Below, piece by piece: positions 44,024 to 56,700 of a stretch of 64,000 bases of DNA. Below the pieces are notes generated by a model. The model saw only the letters and a program-made list of their open reading frames with translations, had not been told where the DNA came from and did not search any database. The DNA lies in NCBI GenBank assembly GCA_000711775.1, contig ARYC01000463.1, positions 62,001 to 126,000 on the forward strand, given 5' to 3'. How positions within the stretch are numbered: the first letter of the stretch is position 1; each line of letters starts with the position of its first letter. The position numbers and the translations under genes are program-made. The stretch is from Oxytricha trifallax (Eukaryota > Ciliophora > Spirotrichea > Sporadotrichida > Oxytrichidae).

Positions 44024-47000
44024 TCAATATACTCGATTACTTCTGCTGCTAGTCAAAGGCTCATATTCTTCTTACTCATCAGTACATAGGAATATTGGAT
44101 CATCATCATCATCATCGTTCTCAAAATCAATGTCATCATATAATTCAAATTACAAAAACATTTATTAATTAACTTAAGTGATTGAATAAAAAATTTTAAT
44201 CAGTAGTTGTTAATATATTTTGAACATGATTTTTATCGAGGAGCTCACTATACTTCCTCAACCCTTCTAGGACAATTTAATATTCCATTTTCTTCCATAC
44301 CTTAAAAGCAGACTCTACTTGAATGTCTTGCCTTTAATTCACTCTTTAAGCTATCAAGAGGACTCGAAGAAGTTTCTATATTGAAAAATTAAAATGAATT
44401 GTAATTATGATACCCTTTCTCTTTAGATTTGCACAGTTTCATGATTTTCAATTTCGTCTGCATATATTGATCTTAGCCACTTTATCATATAGGTAGATAG
44501 AACTTTTCTAGATTACCATTGAACCATAAACATCGCTACTTTTTGCTTCATAATCCAATTCGTATTATTTTAAATACTTTGAAACGCTAATCTCCTTTCG
44601 ATCTTTCGAGTGGTATTTGTCAAAATCCTCATAAAATCTTCAACTTTATCGGAATAGACTGTGTCTTTTAAGGAAGTAGGAAATGAAAATTGTAATTTCT
44701 ATTAGCTTTAACGCACAGATATATTTCCTGAAGAAGCTTTTCCTTAAATTTAATTACTGCTATTTTATTGACCTCTCGTTGACCTTGAACTAAGAGGAGG
44801 GATATTCATAGCAGTCTAATTATTCCTAGGTGAATATTTCCTAATACCGAATGCATTTCTGTTTTCGTGATCCTTTTTCATAAGTGTCATCAACGATGAA
44901 GGTACTTTTGAGTTTTCTTTACCAGTGAAATTTGAATATAACTAACTCATTGAATTTAAAGATTGACTCTAGCTTTACAGCCCGATTGATGGCCTCTTTT
45001 ATTAAAATGAAAAGTCATAAAGCTTGCTTTTATTAGTTACTTTATACCTCTATAAATCAATACTAGACTTTATTACAGGAGGTAGGGAATTTAATTTGAA
45101 TTCATTATTTTCATCCATAGTTAAATGAATTGTTGTGGGTTGGGTCAAACTTTACAGCTATGGAACTTTAACTTTCTGATTAAAGGTCTTAAAAATATTT
45201 GAATTTTGAGATGTTGATAGGTTTACTTGAGCTTTAGGGGTCTTTGATGGTTATCTGATTTTAGGAGGAGAAAACTTCTTTCTCAGTCTCAAGGATTTGC
45301 TTAATTCAAGAAGTCTTCTAGATTTCTCTGTCAAACCTTTCTCATGCTCTATAATACCTCTCTCTTTCTTAAAAACTAATTAAATTTTATAAAACTTAAT
45401 TCTAGTTTAGGAAAGTCTCTTAAGTCTTGATTTTGTTATCTCTTTACAATAACTCATCAACTTATTACTATAGTAAAGATTTTAGTTCTTCAATTTTATC
45501 TTCATCACTCCTGAGTTTGCTTTATTATGAATGTTATTTTATCTGTAGAATAGCACCTTTCAAATTTTCTTAGAGCTTTGTTCTCAATACATTACACATG
45601 AAATTTCCCTTTACATTCATTAATTTCTAAGATTCCTTTTAGTAAAGCTAGTGATTTCTGATATTTTTGAAACTTTACCTTAACTATTTTCTCTAATATC
45701 TTGACAATATTTAAGTTGATGACATAATGCGCTAAGATATGTTTGAAAACGTTTTCCATTTGAAAAGCATTAATGATACCTTAGATTTTTACTTTAATAC
45801 AGCAATTAGTTTGTTGAGAACAATTAAAATCAATAGGTGAAACTATGAAGTTAGAAATAAAATTATAAATTTTCTAAAAAAAATTTAGAATTTTACTAGT
45901 AAAAGATATAGATTAAATTTTTAAAAAGATTAATGGATTGAATTGCTTTCTATCGAATGTGAAATATTTCTTAGTTATAATTATATTTGATCATGAGATT
46001 TTTCCAAGTTTAATAGCTTGATTTCAATGTTTAAATATGAAATCTTTTTAACAAAATTTAGAGTTGCTTAACTCTCTCTTTATGAAGGTTTTAAAATAAA
46101 ATCTCATTTAAAACGTAAAACTAATTATAACTTACTTAGAATTTGAAAAAAATACTATGAAGTATAATCAAATTTGAAATTATTTTATTTGTAATATATA
46201 AAAAATTGTTATAAATCTAAAGTTATTTAGTTTATAATTTTCTCTGACTTTTTAAATATTACTAAGCCACATTTTGAATGACTAATTCTAGCTTTTGTAT
46301 TAAAATTTTCTAATTAGATTTTTCATAACACTCCGTTTTTGTGTGAATCTCTATTATTACTATAGCAGTTTCTTGAATCCATATCTTTACTCTTTCACTT
46401 TAATAAAATGGAACAAGCTATTTAAATGTCTTTGCATCAAATAATTTTAGTTTGCAATCTATAATCTAGACTGCCTATTTCTATCTAATTACAATATAAA
46501 ATTAGAAAAGTTGATTATAAAGTAAATATATTATAAGACAGAGAATACTTAAGATTCTATTAGAGAATTTTAGTGCAAGCTATATTTAACATTATTCCTT
46601 TGTTAGATTTCTTGATTTACTCTAAAATAAGATACTTTGATAGACTACATTTCTCTAATTATTTGAAGGCCATAAACATTAAGGAATACCACTTCTTATT
46701 GATAAAATTGGTAATAATCGTCAATCCTTTCAATTTTGATGTATTTAAATCTACTTTTGGGGGAGGAAGTTTCCTGCACAGTCTTCAGATAAAAAAAATT
46801 TTAGTGAAGTTTCCTGGCAAGTAAAAAATTTTATTTTTTTAATTTTTTTTCTTTCTGTTATTATGTTTTCTTTGACAACCCCAAAAGACTTATGAGTCTT
46901 CCACTACTTGTTTACTCAATGCTTTATTATATTTTGTAAAATGTACTCCATAATAGTTGGTATTTATTATTAGATATATTTTAATTTTCGATAATAAATC

Positions 47001-50000
47001 AAATTCTTGGTAAGAATTATTTTTGTAAATGACTTCATTTATCTAATGTTATAATAGATGACAGCATTTAAATTTTTTTATTTTGTAACACTTTATGAAT
47101 GTTTTATTTATGATCTAAAAAATTATCTAGTAAAAAAATTATTAAATATATGTTTTAATTTATAAACATAAAAAATATTTATAAAAAAAATCACTTGCCC
47201 GGAAACTTACCTCTTGCCAGGAAACTTCCCCCCCTACTTTTATTTAAACTATCCATTTATCCATGTATTTCTTAGTAAATTTAGAATCCATTATTTTGTC
47301 TAGTTTATGTAGGGTTTCATTGACTATCTTAAACTAAATTAATCCCTATAATCCAATTCTAATCTATTCTTGCTTAATTCTCTCTTCACTTAATATCTAG
47401 CACATATTTCCCAGATTACAGCTTAATTTGATTGATCTATTGAAAGTTTAACTTCTCCATACCTTTAAACAAAATCTTAGTTCTTTATAAAGGCGACTGT
47501 TAATTATAGAATTTAGCACCTGAAAACGCGTTGATTGAAGTTAATGTTAAGATTAAATAGGAAATGCATTATTTGAGAAAGAAGTGTTACTAAACTTAAG
47601 TAGTTACACCCAAAATTAATATTAACTTAATTATATATAATGCTTATTATATTGCTGAGTAACTCTTATGCAAGTATTTGGATAATAATTTTTTTGTGAA
47701 TAGAGTAAATTTAAAAATAGCTATATTTTTGTGCAATACTTATCTATTCAATTAACTAACACTCTGATCGCACCACAACGTTACTTGACCTCCCTCCTCA
47801 TTTTCTAGATAATCTCTCTTTGAACCTTATGATTATATTTTTCGACAATTTTGTTCAAACTCCTTAATCCAATTGCCAGAATCTTTTACCTTTACAATAA
47901 AAGCTATCTCTACAATTTCTAGTTTTATATATTGCTTTGATTATCTCTCTGATTTTAATCTAGCTAATATGTTTACATATGCTTGAACTACTTGAACATA
48001 AGAAATAAGTCTTTAGTTCGTGAGTTTTTGAGTTGCTTGATTGTTTGCATTAGTTGATGAGCAGCTAGAGTTTTGAGAATTTTTAACTTTGATGGCTAAA
48101 TGATATCAGAGAGAGTTTAGTGATGAGAAGTATGAGAGGAGAGTAAGTTGGTTTGTGGTGGTGTGAGAGTGCTGTCTGAGGTATTTTAAGCATTATATAT
48201 AAACTAAGCAGATTAAGAATGAGTTGGTGTTTGTAGAATTGTACCTTATAATTTGTCTTGAGTTTTCATTCTTATTAAGTTCGAGTCCAAAGAAAAAATT
48301 AAATGAAATTTAAAAGTTTCTTATCTTAAGTTGTAATTTCTATTTCAACTGATATGGTAAATGACCTGCTTATTTTAAGGACAGTTTAAATATCTTGGAA
48401 TTTAGTAGGAATTGATTAAGAACTATTCAACTAACTATTTAGCATCGAGTCTTCGGACATTTTATTTAATAATTGTATAATTTTGAAATTTAAACTGTTA
48501 AAACTACTCTTTCTTAATCTGCTTAATTTAATATCATTAAATGCTTCCACCAACTATTTTTTCCTCATTACATTTACTAAAACTCTTTAAACAATCCCAA
48601 AACTCAGTCTGCATAATCATTAGTATTTTTATTAGAAATGCAATGCAAATCTATTAATTTTAAATTAATTGGGTTTAATTTTTACTAAGATAAAATAAAT
48701 ATCATATATTTATTCTTGAATTATTATAAAATTTAAATTTGTTAACATAATTCTATAATTAATGTATTTATTAGTGATTTAATGATCATTATTTGTTAAA
48801 TTTATTTTTAATTTTCAAATTAGAACTATTAGTACCCAAACATTTGGTTTAATAAAATTAAAATGGATATATGAGTGTGTATGTCTCATTAAATTTATTG
48901 AGATATTAAATATTATCATTTTTTAACCATTATTTTTTCTATATGATATTTATTTTAATCAATTTTAATTAAAAAACAAAAGCATCATAACTTTGAGAGT
49001 TTATATCTATATGATCCTAATAAAATATTTTAAATCATAAAAAACTATCAACTTTATTAAAATTTAAAAGGTTTTATATTTTTTATAAAACAATAAATTA
49101 AAAAAAATCTCTAAATTATTTTATTTAATAATAACAGTTTTGCTTATAAATTTGTGGTATATAACTTACTATTAAAGGGTAAATTTAAAACAAAATTTTT
49201 AGTTAAATACACATTATCAATCAATGAATTGAATCATCAATTCTTTAAAAAATAAATTATATGTTAATATCTCCATTTCTAATAAGAACTATTAATAATG
49301 CATATCATTGAATAATATTAAATATTCTTAAAATATAATGCTTTTAAATCTAAGTTCTCTTCTTAATATACTCCTTATATTTATGCCTCCTAAACCATGT
49401 TTACCAAGCATGCAATTAACACCATTTTTTAGTGAATAAATGAATGCGCTCTGCTATTAAAGGGTTTAGAACTTATTTGAAATTATCTGTTTTTTACATT
49501 TGTTTAAAAGGAATGTTATAAGCTACTGAAGTTAAAGCCTCTATCATTTTTTAAGTAGCAAAAATCACTTCTTTATTTACCCCCCAATAAAAATTGTTAT
49601 CTATTTAACAATTTATAAAATAAAGAAAATGTAGCGAAGCCTTTGATTTTAAATACTTCTTTCATTCTTAGTTTTTTCCAACGATTTAGAGCATCTGTTT
49701 TCATTACAAACTCCCTTACTAAATTAAGAATGCCGACCTTCTCAAGTTTAGCCAACCTCAAATTTTGCTTTGTATGTCTTAAAATATACTATACAATTAT
49801 TTTAGTCTTAGCATATAATAAGCTTCCTTGATATTAGTGTTATTACTTTTCTAGAACTTCTTAAACAGCAATTTGACAAAGTAAGACTTAATTTGTTCCT
49901 TGGTTTTAAAGTTTCCAATCTAACTCTCCAGATCTTACTTGGATGTAGGACTTAAGAATCTCTGACCTCTTAAGAATGTGGTTGCATTACTTAAATAATG

Positions 50001-53000
50001 ATCCATTGAAGCAGTTCTTGATAGTACATTATTTTTATCCTTACTTTGGCCTCTTTCTGAACAAGTTTGAAAACAATTACTCTCCATAATGTCTTAATCC
50101 ATGTTTCTATTTCTAATTGAGTCAGCCCCAAATATATCATTAACTACTCTGTCATCTGTCTGAGTTTAAAAAAGAGGACTCTTGTACTGCAGCTTTGACA
50201 TAAAATGCAAGTTAGGTTTAGAGTTGCTTTTTAAGTGCCTTGAAAAGGGTTTAGCGTTTTGATTAGCCTAAGTGGATTAAACTTGAATGAAGTTGTCATT
50301 ATGTAAATCAAAGGTCTTTGAGGGGACGAGCTGAAGCTTATTTTACTGGTGAGAATTTTCGTTATATCTAGAAGAGTTAGGAAAGAAAAAGTTGTCAACT
50401 CTTTTCAAGGTCTCTACGCTGTCTAGTTTTTAAATCTCAATGTTTATTTCCCTGGCATCTTTCAATCCTGTTTCATACCCTAGCTATGTTTTAATTTTCT
50501 CGTTTATCTACATTAAAATATACAGATCTCTTTAAGTTAATGAAAAAAATAACACTTAAAATAATTATCTGCATCTATCTTGCTGCTTATGCAGTTTTCG
50601 ATAAAAAATAGAATAGACAAAGATGAAATTATTTTTAAAGAAAAGTTTTTAAAAATATTTAATGAGAATTTTTCATATCTATCAAGGAAAACTTTCAAAC
50701 AGAGGAAAGATAAACTAACTGTTTTTTTTGGCGAGTTATATTTGGATAGATATTTTACTAAAAATATCCTTCTATAAAAATAACAATCTGTGCAGTTGTT
50801 GTTTTATGGTTTTCAATGAAAATAGGATTATTCAAGCTTCTGTCAACGTTCAAACTAAATTTAGGTGTTGGAGATTGAACTACGCCCATTTAAAATTTAC
50901 TGATACTTTATTCATCATTATCTTTATCAGTTTATGTTTCTTTCAATACTGAATTTCTCTAATTAACTGAGCTGTTCCCATCGTTAATTCCCTGAACATC
51001 GCTCATTGTTAAAATTCCTTAATTTTAATTTGGAGAGGCAAATGATGTGAACATGTCATATGTTTGGGATGGAGAGAAAATCACTGCATTGTTGATTTAT
51101 GAATTTGTCTGCTTTAAATTTTGAGTGCTCATCATTTCAAGAGAAGGTCTGTTTTACTTTAAGAACTCATCTAGATGTGACTTTAGATCGTCTTTTATAA
51201 TTTCAATGGGGAGTGCTTTTTCAGTAATTTGATAGTGAATTGACTGCTGAAATTTCTCCTATAAATCTTCATTCTCATTCATGTAATTATTGCTGATATT
51301 CTTGAAGGGCATGCTTTGATATTCTGAATGAAGATTATAAGTTGAGAAATATTGTGGGGCTTCAATCTTCTCTATCTTTTAATTTTCATTGTTCAGAAAG
51401 CTGCCTCTTTTATTCTCTTGGGTCTAATTTTCCTTGAATATTTTTGACTATCTGTTCTCTGCAACTTTCTTAATATCAAAGAGTGAATTTGAATTCGATT
51501 ATCTATTAGTATGACCTTGTGTCAAGGTTTCCCTATTTGAGAGATAGCTTTAGAGTAATATCTTATTTTATGCATCTTTCGATACTCCTTCTGTTTTTTA
51601 GTTGTGCCTTAATGTTGGCTATGATTCATTTTTAGCGAGAGAATTTCTTGCTTCATTTTTCGTTTCTTGTCTGTGAGTTTGAAAGCCTGACCTGCTCTAG
51701 TAGTTTTTCTCCTTCAATAATTAATCCTTTCTTGTATTTCTATTTGAATCTGGTAGTATATTGCAAATTTACATCAGTGAATCTAATGAAGTATCTTAAG
51801 TATCAATTTTGTGATTTTGAGTCACGTATTAATTCGAAGAATACTCACTTGTCAAGTTTGACTTTTGAGGGTTTAATTGATGAGTGCTATTAAAATCAAA
51901 CTAATTTAATTTCTTCTGAAATGGACTGAGTTGTGAAGAGTTAAGACCAAAGTCCTTATTTGCTTCAAATGGCGATAGGCTTGTTTTTTATTTAAGAGAT
52001 TTCTTGAAAAGATCAAAGCCATTAATTTGTGATTGAGATTTTTGCAATTATAAGGGATTTTACTATATCTTTACAGGCTAAATTTGCTATGTATTTTAAT
52101 TTTAACTGCTCACTTAAGCCTACTTACATGGAGATTTACTTAAACTTAGTCTGGCAGTACTCAGCATATTTTAACTTGATTTCAGTAAATTAGTTGTTGA
52201 AGCATGAATATTTAGATCACTATTAGTATTAGTATTAATTCCACTTTATCGTTTTGAATTGATTTTATTTCTAGCTTCTGAAATCTTTTACTTCAATTAA
52301 TTTTATAGGGAGCCTCCACTTTCCTCATTATTTCTAACATGAGTCAAGTTCTATATCATTTGATTTGTAGAAAATTGGTTCTACATTAAATTTTAAGAAT
52401 ATTGACCTGTGCTCTCTTGTGATAAACCAACTAATGAAACCCTACTTTGATGTCTTTAATGAAAGTCAGTATCACAAGAGTACATTTAAAAATTAATAAT
52501 AGAAAGTATTAATAAAAATAATCTAATAATATATTAGGAATACCTTTTTGATTGATGATTAATTTAAATAAAATTTGGACTTTATAAAGGCACCATTATT
52601 ATTTTTTTAGAATTAATTTTATTTTGCAAAATATAATCCTAATGTATTAATTATGTGTATTTATATTTTTGTCCTTTTAAAGCATATTAAATCTTTGCTA
52701 GCCAAGCAAAGCTCAATTATTTTTCAAAATCAGATTTCTTGTCTAAACCAATTATGTCTGATATATCAGTTCAATCTTTTGAAAATTCCACTATTTATGT
52801 AAATATTTAATTTAAATTTTTAATTATCAACTAATTTTTACTTTTTTAGCAATATTGCTCTTTTAAGCTTAATAACCAGTAGCATTTTTGCCAATACTAT
52901 TTTCATAAATCTGATTGCTTACATCATTTCCAAATTCTTAGGGTCTTTACATGCTTATTTTATGAGAATTTGTTGCATTGCTTCGATCTCCATTTGCCAT

Positions 53001-53768
53001 TGGATTTATAAATTATGTGCTGCTCAAGTGTGAATGAACTTATTAATCAACTGTATTTCAGAAACTTATATTTTAAAAACAATCCCAATTCAGTAAAATT
53101 AATCATTCTATATTTTAATTTTATCATTGTATTGTTGAAAGTATTTTCATCAATCTTACCCTGACTTCGAATTGATGAATAAATTTAGGCATCTTATTTA
53201 TGATTAAATTTCACTTAGCTTGAAATATTTTATGTTTAGAGATATTAAGATTTATTCGTGCTAATTAAAGAGGAAGTGCTCAGTCTATTATTGGCTTAAT
53301 TCATTTTTGAACTATACCCCAAATATTTTATATAATTAAATAATAAAATTAAAATTAAAATAATATAAATATTTTTAGTGTGTAGAAGTGGACTATTGAT
53401 CCATTATTATTTTAATATTTAAGTTTACTCTTTATTTAAACTCATTTTGAAAATAACGATAATATATTTACTAATTTCCATTTCATATATCATCTTCTCA
53501 TAAACATTAATAATAGTCGATTTATTTTTGAATGTAAATTTATATTAATTATTAATAGATATTAACTCTAGTTTGTTAATTGACTTATTTTGCTGAAAAA
53601 ATTTTCTAAATATTCCTCAACTTCATTCTTGAATAATTTGATTTCACTCTCTGTCGTAGGAGAGAATTGGAGAGAGCCACTTTTCAATCTCTGGAACTGG
53701 TTTACCCTTTCTATTAGCATAATCTTCAACTTAGTATATAGTTTGTTAAAATCAATAAATCTTTTCAT
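44024..53768 (-). CDS. Giant protein with disordered arms and Trp-containing helical (Sfi1-like) repeats
   Basis: From ATG 53768 ([15 protein letters not shown]) a helical start leads to a Ser/Asn/Gln-rich disordered arm coded nearly continuously at 52170-50800 and 50530-49830. Long basic helical regions follow, with repeated Trp-centred units: ALNRWKKLRMKEVF (about 49690), CLKVWRSQTF (47450), YMDKWIVQIKV (47250), NKKWYSLMFMAF (46660), SYQTWKNLMIKYN (46000), MVQWQSRKVL and MIKWLRSIYA (44530). An acidic tail (FENDDDDDDDPIF) ends at TGA 44024. The pattern recalls Sfi1 centrin-binding repeats, which in ciliates serve basal bodies and contractile fibres. I infer one gene; it could be two (a start at 45759 is possible). 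The start overlaps the nominal metH stop by 3 nt. Confidence 0.5.
46751..47233. mobile_element. 483 bp MITE acting as an IES (repeat CTACTTTT)
   Basis: Terminal inverted repeats begin with a G/C run and GGAAGTTTCCTG (left 46759-46778; right 47215-47233, reverse complement GGGGGGAAGTTTCCTGGCAAG). The octamer CTACTTTT flanks it at 46751-46758 and 47234-47241. Excision of one octamer plus the element joins DKWIVQIKV to DLNTSKLKGL in the Trp-repeat gene in frame. No transposase is encoded; the 83-codon frame across the left flank and end is the antisense of real coding. Inside, the motif GGAAACTT occurs twice at the right end. Confidence 0.85.
48640..49220 (-). other. AT-rich interruption of the Trp-repeat gene (probable IES)
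   Basis: About 580 bp of strongly AT-rich sequence without coding character between helical blocks at 48310-48600 and 49220-49830. Its pointer pair was not identified. Confidence 0.5.
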
Positions 53769-56700
53769 TTTTCAAAATAATGTAATGAAGATCTAATAAT
53801 GAAGAAATAAGAAAGAAAAACTTAGTCTTTGCAGATTTCTTCTACTGCGAAGTAATTAGAGTGTGCGTTGGCGAAGTAGAGACCACTCACTGAAGAAGCT
53901 GGGTTCATAGCTAGAGATTCAGTAAGTTCAATACCAGTTGTCTCATGAACCTTCATCAATTCCCACATTCACTTAAATTAAAAAAATCGACTAATAAACA
54001 GGAAAGTAATTCAAACAATCCACTTAGAAAATTCTACTCTTTAAGTAAAGCATATTTGAATACATTGTTGTCTTCTCGGTATGATCGGGTTGAGATGGGT
54101 AACCTGGGGCAGGTCTGATACCTTGATATTTAACATTAAGGATTTCAGCTGGAGTAAGTTCTTCCTCTGGTGAATATCCCCAGTAGTGCTTTCTTACTTC
54201 CACATGTAGTTGCTCTGCAAAAGCCTCTGCAAATCTATCTGAGAGAGTCTTAATCATAATTATGGAGTATTGATCGTCATCCTTCTCAAATTCATGAACA
54301 ATCTCCTCTTTAAAATAGGGATTGACTATATAATAATGGAAATTACTAAAAGACTAGAAAATGATGTAATTCTTGTTTGAAGCCAGCACTAACTGCAAAC
54401 ATACCAATGTAATCAGTCCTGTTACTCTCTTGGGGAGCTATAAAATCGGACATGGCTAAGAATTGATCTTAGTCTCTATCTAATTACTGTCTTAATGTGT
54501 GCAAAGTGGCAGCTTTCTGTTGCTTATAATTTAATTTAGTTCATTATAATGAAAGTCTCAATCATCTTCTATTTTCATCTTGCATATAATAATATTAATT
54601 GCTTGGTTTCATCAGTGTAGAGCTCGATATCGTCATGATTAACAGCGTTAGCTGGGTAGAATCCAATGACTCCTCTTGCTTCAAGCCATTTGTTTTCAAT
54701 GATTTTCTTGATCATAACCTGAGCACTGTCAAACAATTTCTTGGCCTCCTCTCCAACTGTCTTATCGTTGAAGATCTTTGGGTAGGTTCTGTTTGGGTAC
54801 TTTCCTCTGATTTACCAGGACTGGAAGAATGGATCCCAATCGAAGAAGGGAATTAGCTTCTCTAAATCGTACTCTACGAAAACCTTGGTTCCGAGGAATT
54901 GGGGCTTTACTATTTGGACTCTGGCCCAGTCGACCTTGGCTTTCTTTGATCTTGCCTTTGCTAGCGATATATATTTCCTGTCTTTTTGGGTCTCGTAGTA
55001 TTCCCTTCTCACATCTTCATATTATTATTATGTTTATCTAAATTTATTTATATATATATATTACATGAATCATTTCCGATTATTTATTCCATTATGATTA
55101 AGCTTAATAGGTCTACAATATTTTAATTAAAATATAGAGCATTTGAATAAAATATTCGTTCTTGATGTCTTGCATGTATTCATTTTTGTTGTTGGGGTCC
55201 AATAAGTTGTTAACAACAACTACAGCTCTGGAAGCATCCAACACATACAATGCTTGGTTAAAAATACTACTTATTAAATTTACCACATAAAATATAGCAA
55301 CAATAGAAAATATGGCAACGATATAGAATGCTTTTTTTAAAAAATAATAAGAAAGGTTGTTCTTGTAGCATGGTTCAATCTTGACAGCTGTATGTTTTTT
55401 GGAGGTGGTTGCTCCACCAATAAGTAGAGGTACATTTATGCCGTGTTTAGTAAATTCTTTGGCGTTAAACACCATCTCATCGAGGGAGGGAGTGATCAAA
55501 CCTGATAATCCAATGATGTCTGCTTTCTCTAATCTTGCTCTCTCGATAATCTATAGAAATATATTGCATACTTCAGTTTAATTAATGACATGCTTATTGC
55601 TTGAAACTAAAATTTAGATTATCAATAAAAGCTAAAACATGGCATGTAGTGATAGATAATAATATTATGAATGTCCTTGCACTGGCACATGACACCCATA
55701 TCAATGACCTTGTAGTTATTGCATCCAAGCACCACACCCACAATGTTCTTGCCGATATCATGCACGTCACCTTTGACGGTAGCCAGGAGCACAGTTCCAT
55801 TATATTGAATCTCTCCATTATCTGCACCACCATTGAGCAGTCTCTCTGCCTCCATAAATGGCACGAGGTAGTTGACAGCTTTCTTCATGACTCTGGCTGA
55901 TTAAATGACTTGTGGCAGGAACATCTTGCCGCTGCCGAAGTAGTCACCGACAACGCCCATACCTTCCATGAGTGGACCTTCAATTACGTGGAGTGGTCAA
56001 AACAATAATAATATTACAGCAAGAACACGCATAATATTTGTAATGATAATTTAATTAATAAACTAGGAGGATTTATTAGTTTATTTTGTACTAAAATTAA
56101 AAATATAGAATATAAACTCTATATTTCAATTTTTTTATATACTCCTAATATTTTTTAAATTATTTTCTTATCAAAAAGAATAATATAAATCCATGATAGT
56201 AGTAACCCTAAATTAATATTTATAATGAATTAATTATTTATATATAATGAATTAGTTTACTAAATCAATTATACTACAGTAATATTTTTGATGCTACAAT
56301 TATTAATATTTATACTTATTGTAATTTATGGTCTTGCATACAAGTGTCTTGCTTCTTCTACATCTAAGTCGATATAGTCAATGACTCCCTTGATAAGTGC
56401 GTGCTTCAGTCTCTCAATAACTGGCAAGCCTCTCCATTCATCTTGCTTCTTTTCCTTTTGTTAGCCTCCACCGCCTTTTTTCAACTCGTCCAATCTTTGC
56501 TTCTCCAGCTTTGCATATTCAATTAGTTGCTCAACATGATCCTTTATATAGATATACTGTATAAGTATTAACAATATATTTAACTTAAAACTTAGAAGTA
56601 CTCTCCCAATCTTGATTTAATTGATGTACTATTAAAATTATGATCCATATTCTCAGTTCTATTGAGAATGACATGAGTGAGAATTTCTTTTAGTTCTGGC

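Noticed and set aside
46573-46824. 83-codon plus-strand frame ending in the MITE
   Set aside because: Antisense to the Trp-repeat gene block and crosses the element border.
54599-55900. Several plus-strand frames of 66-99 codons
   Set aside because: All are antisense shadows of metH MDSs on the minus strand.
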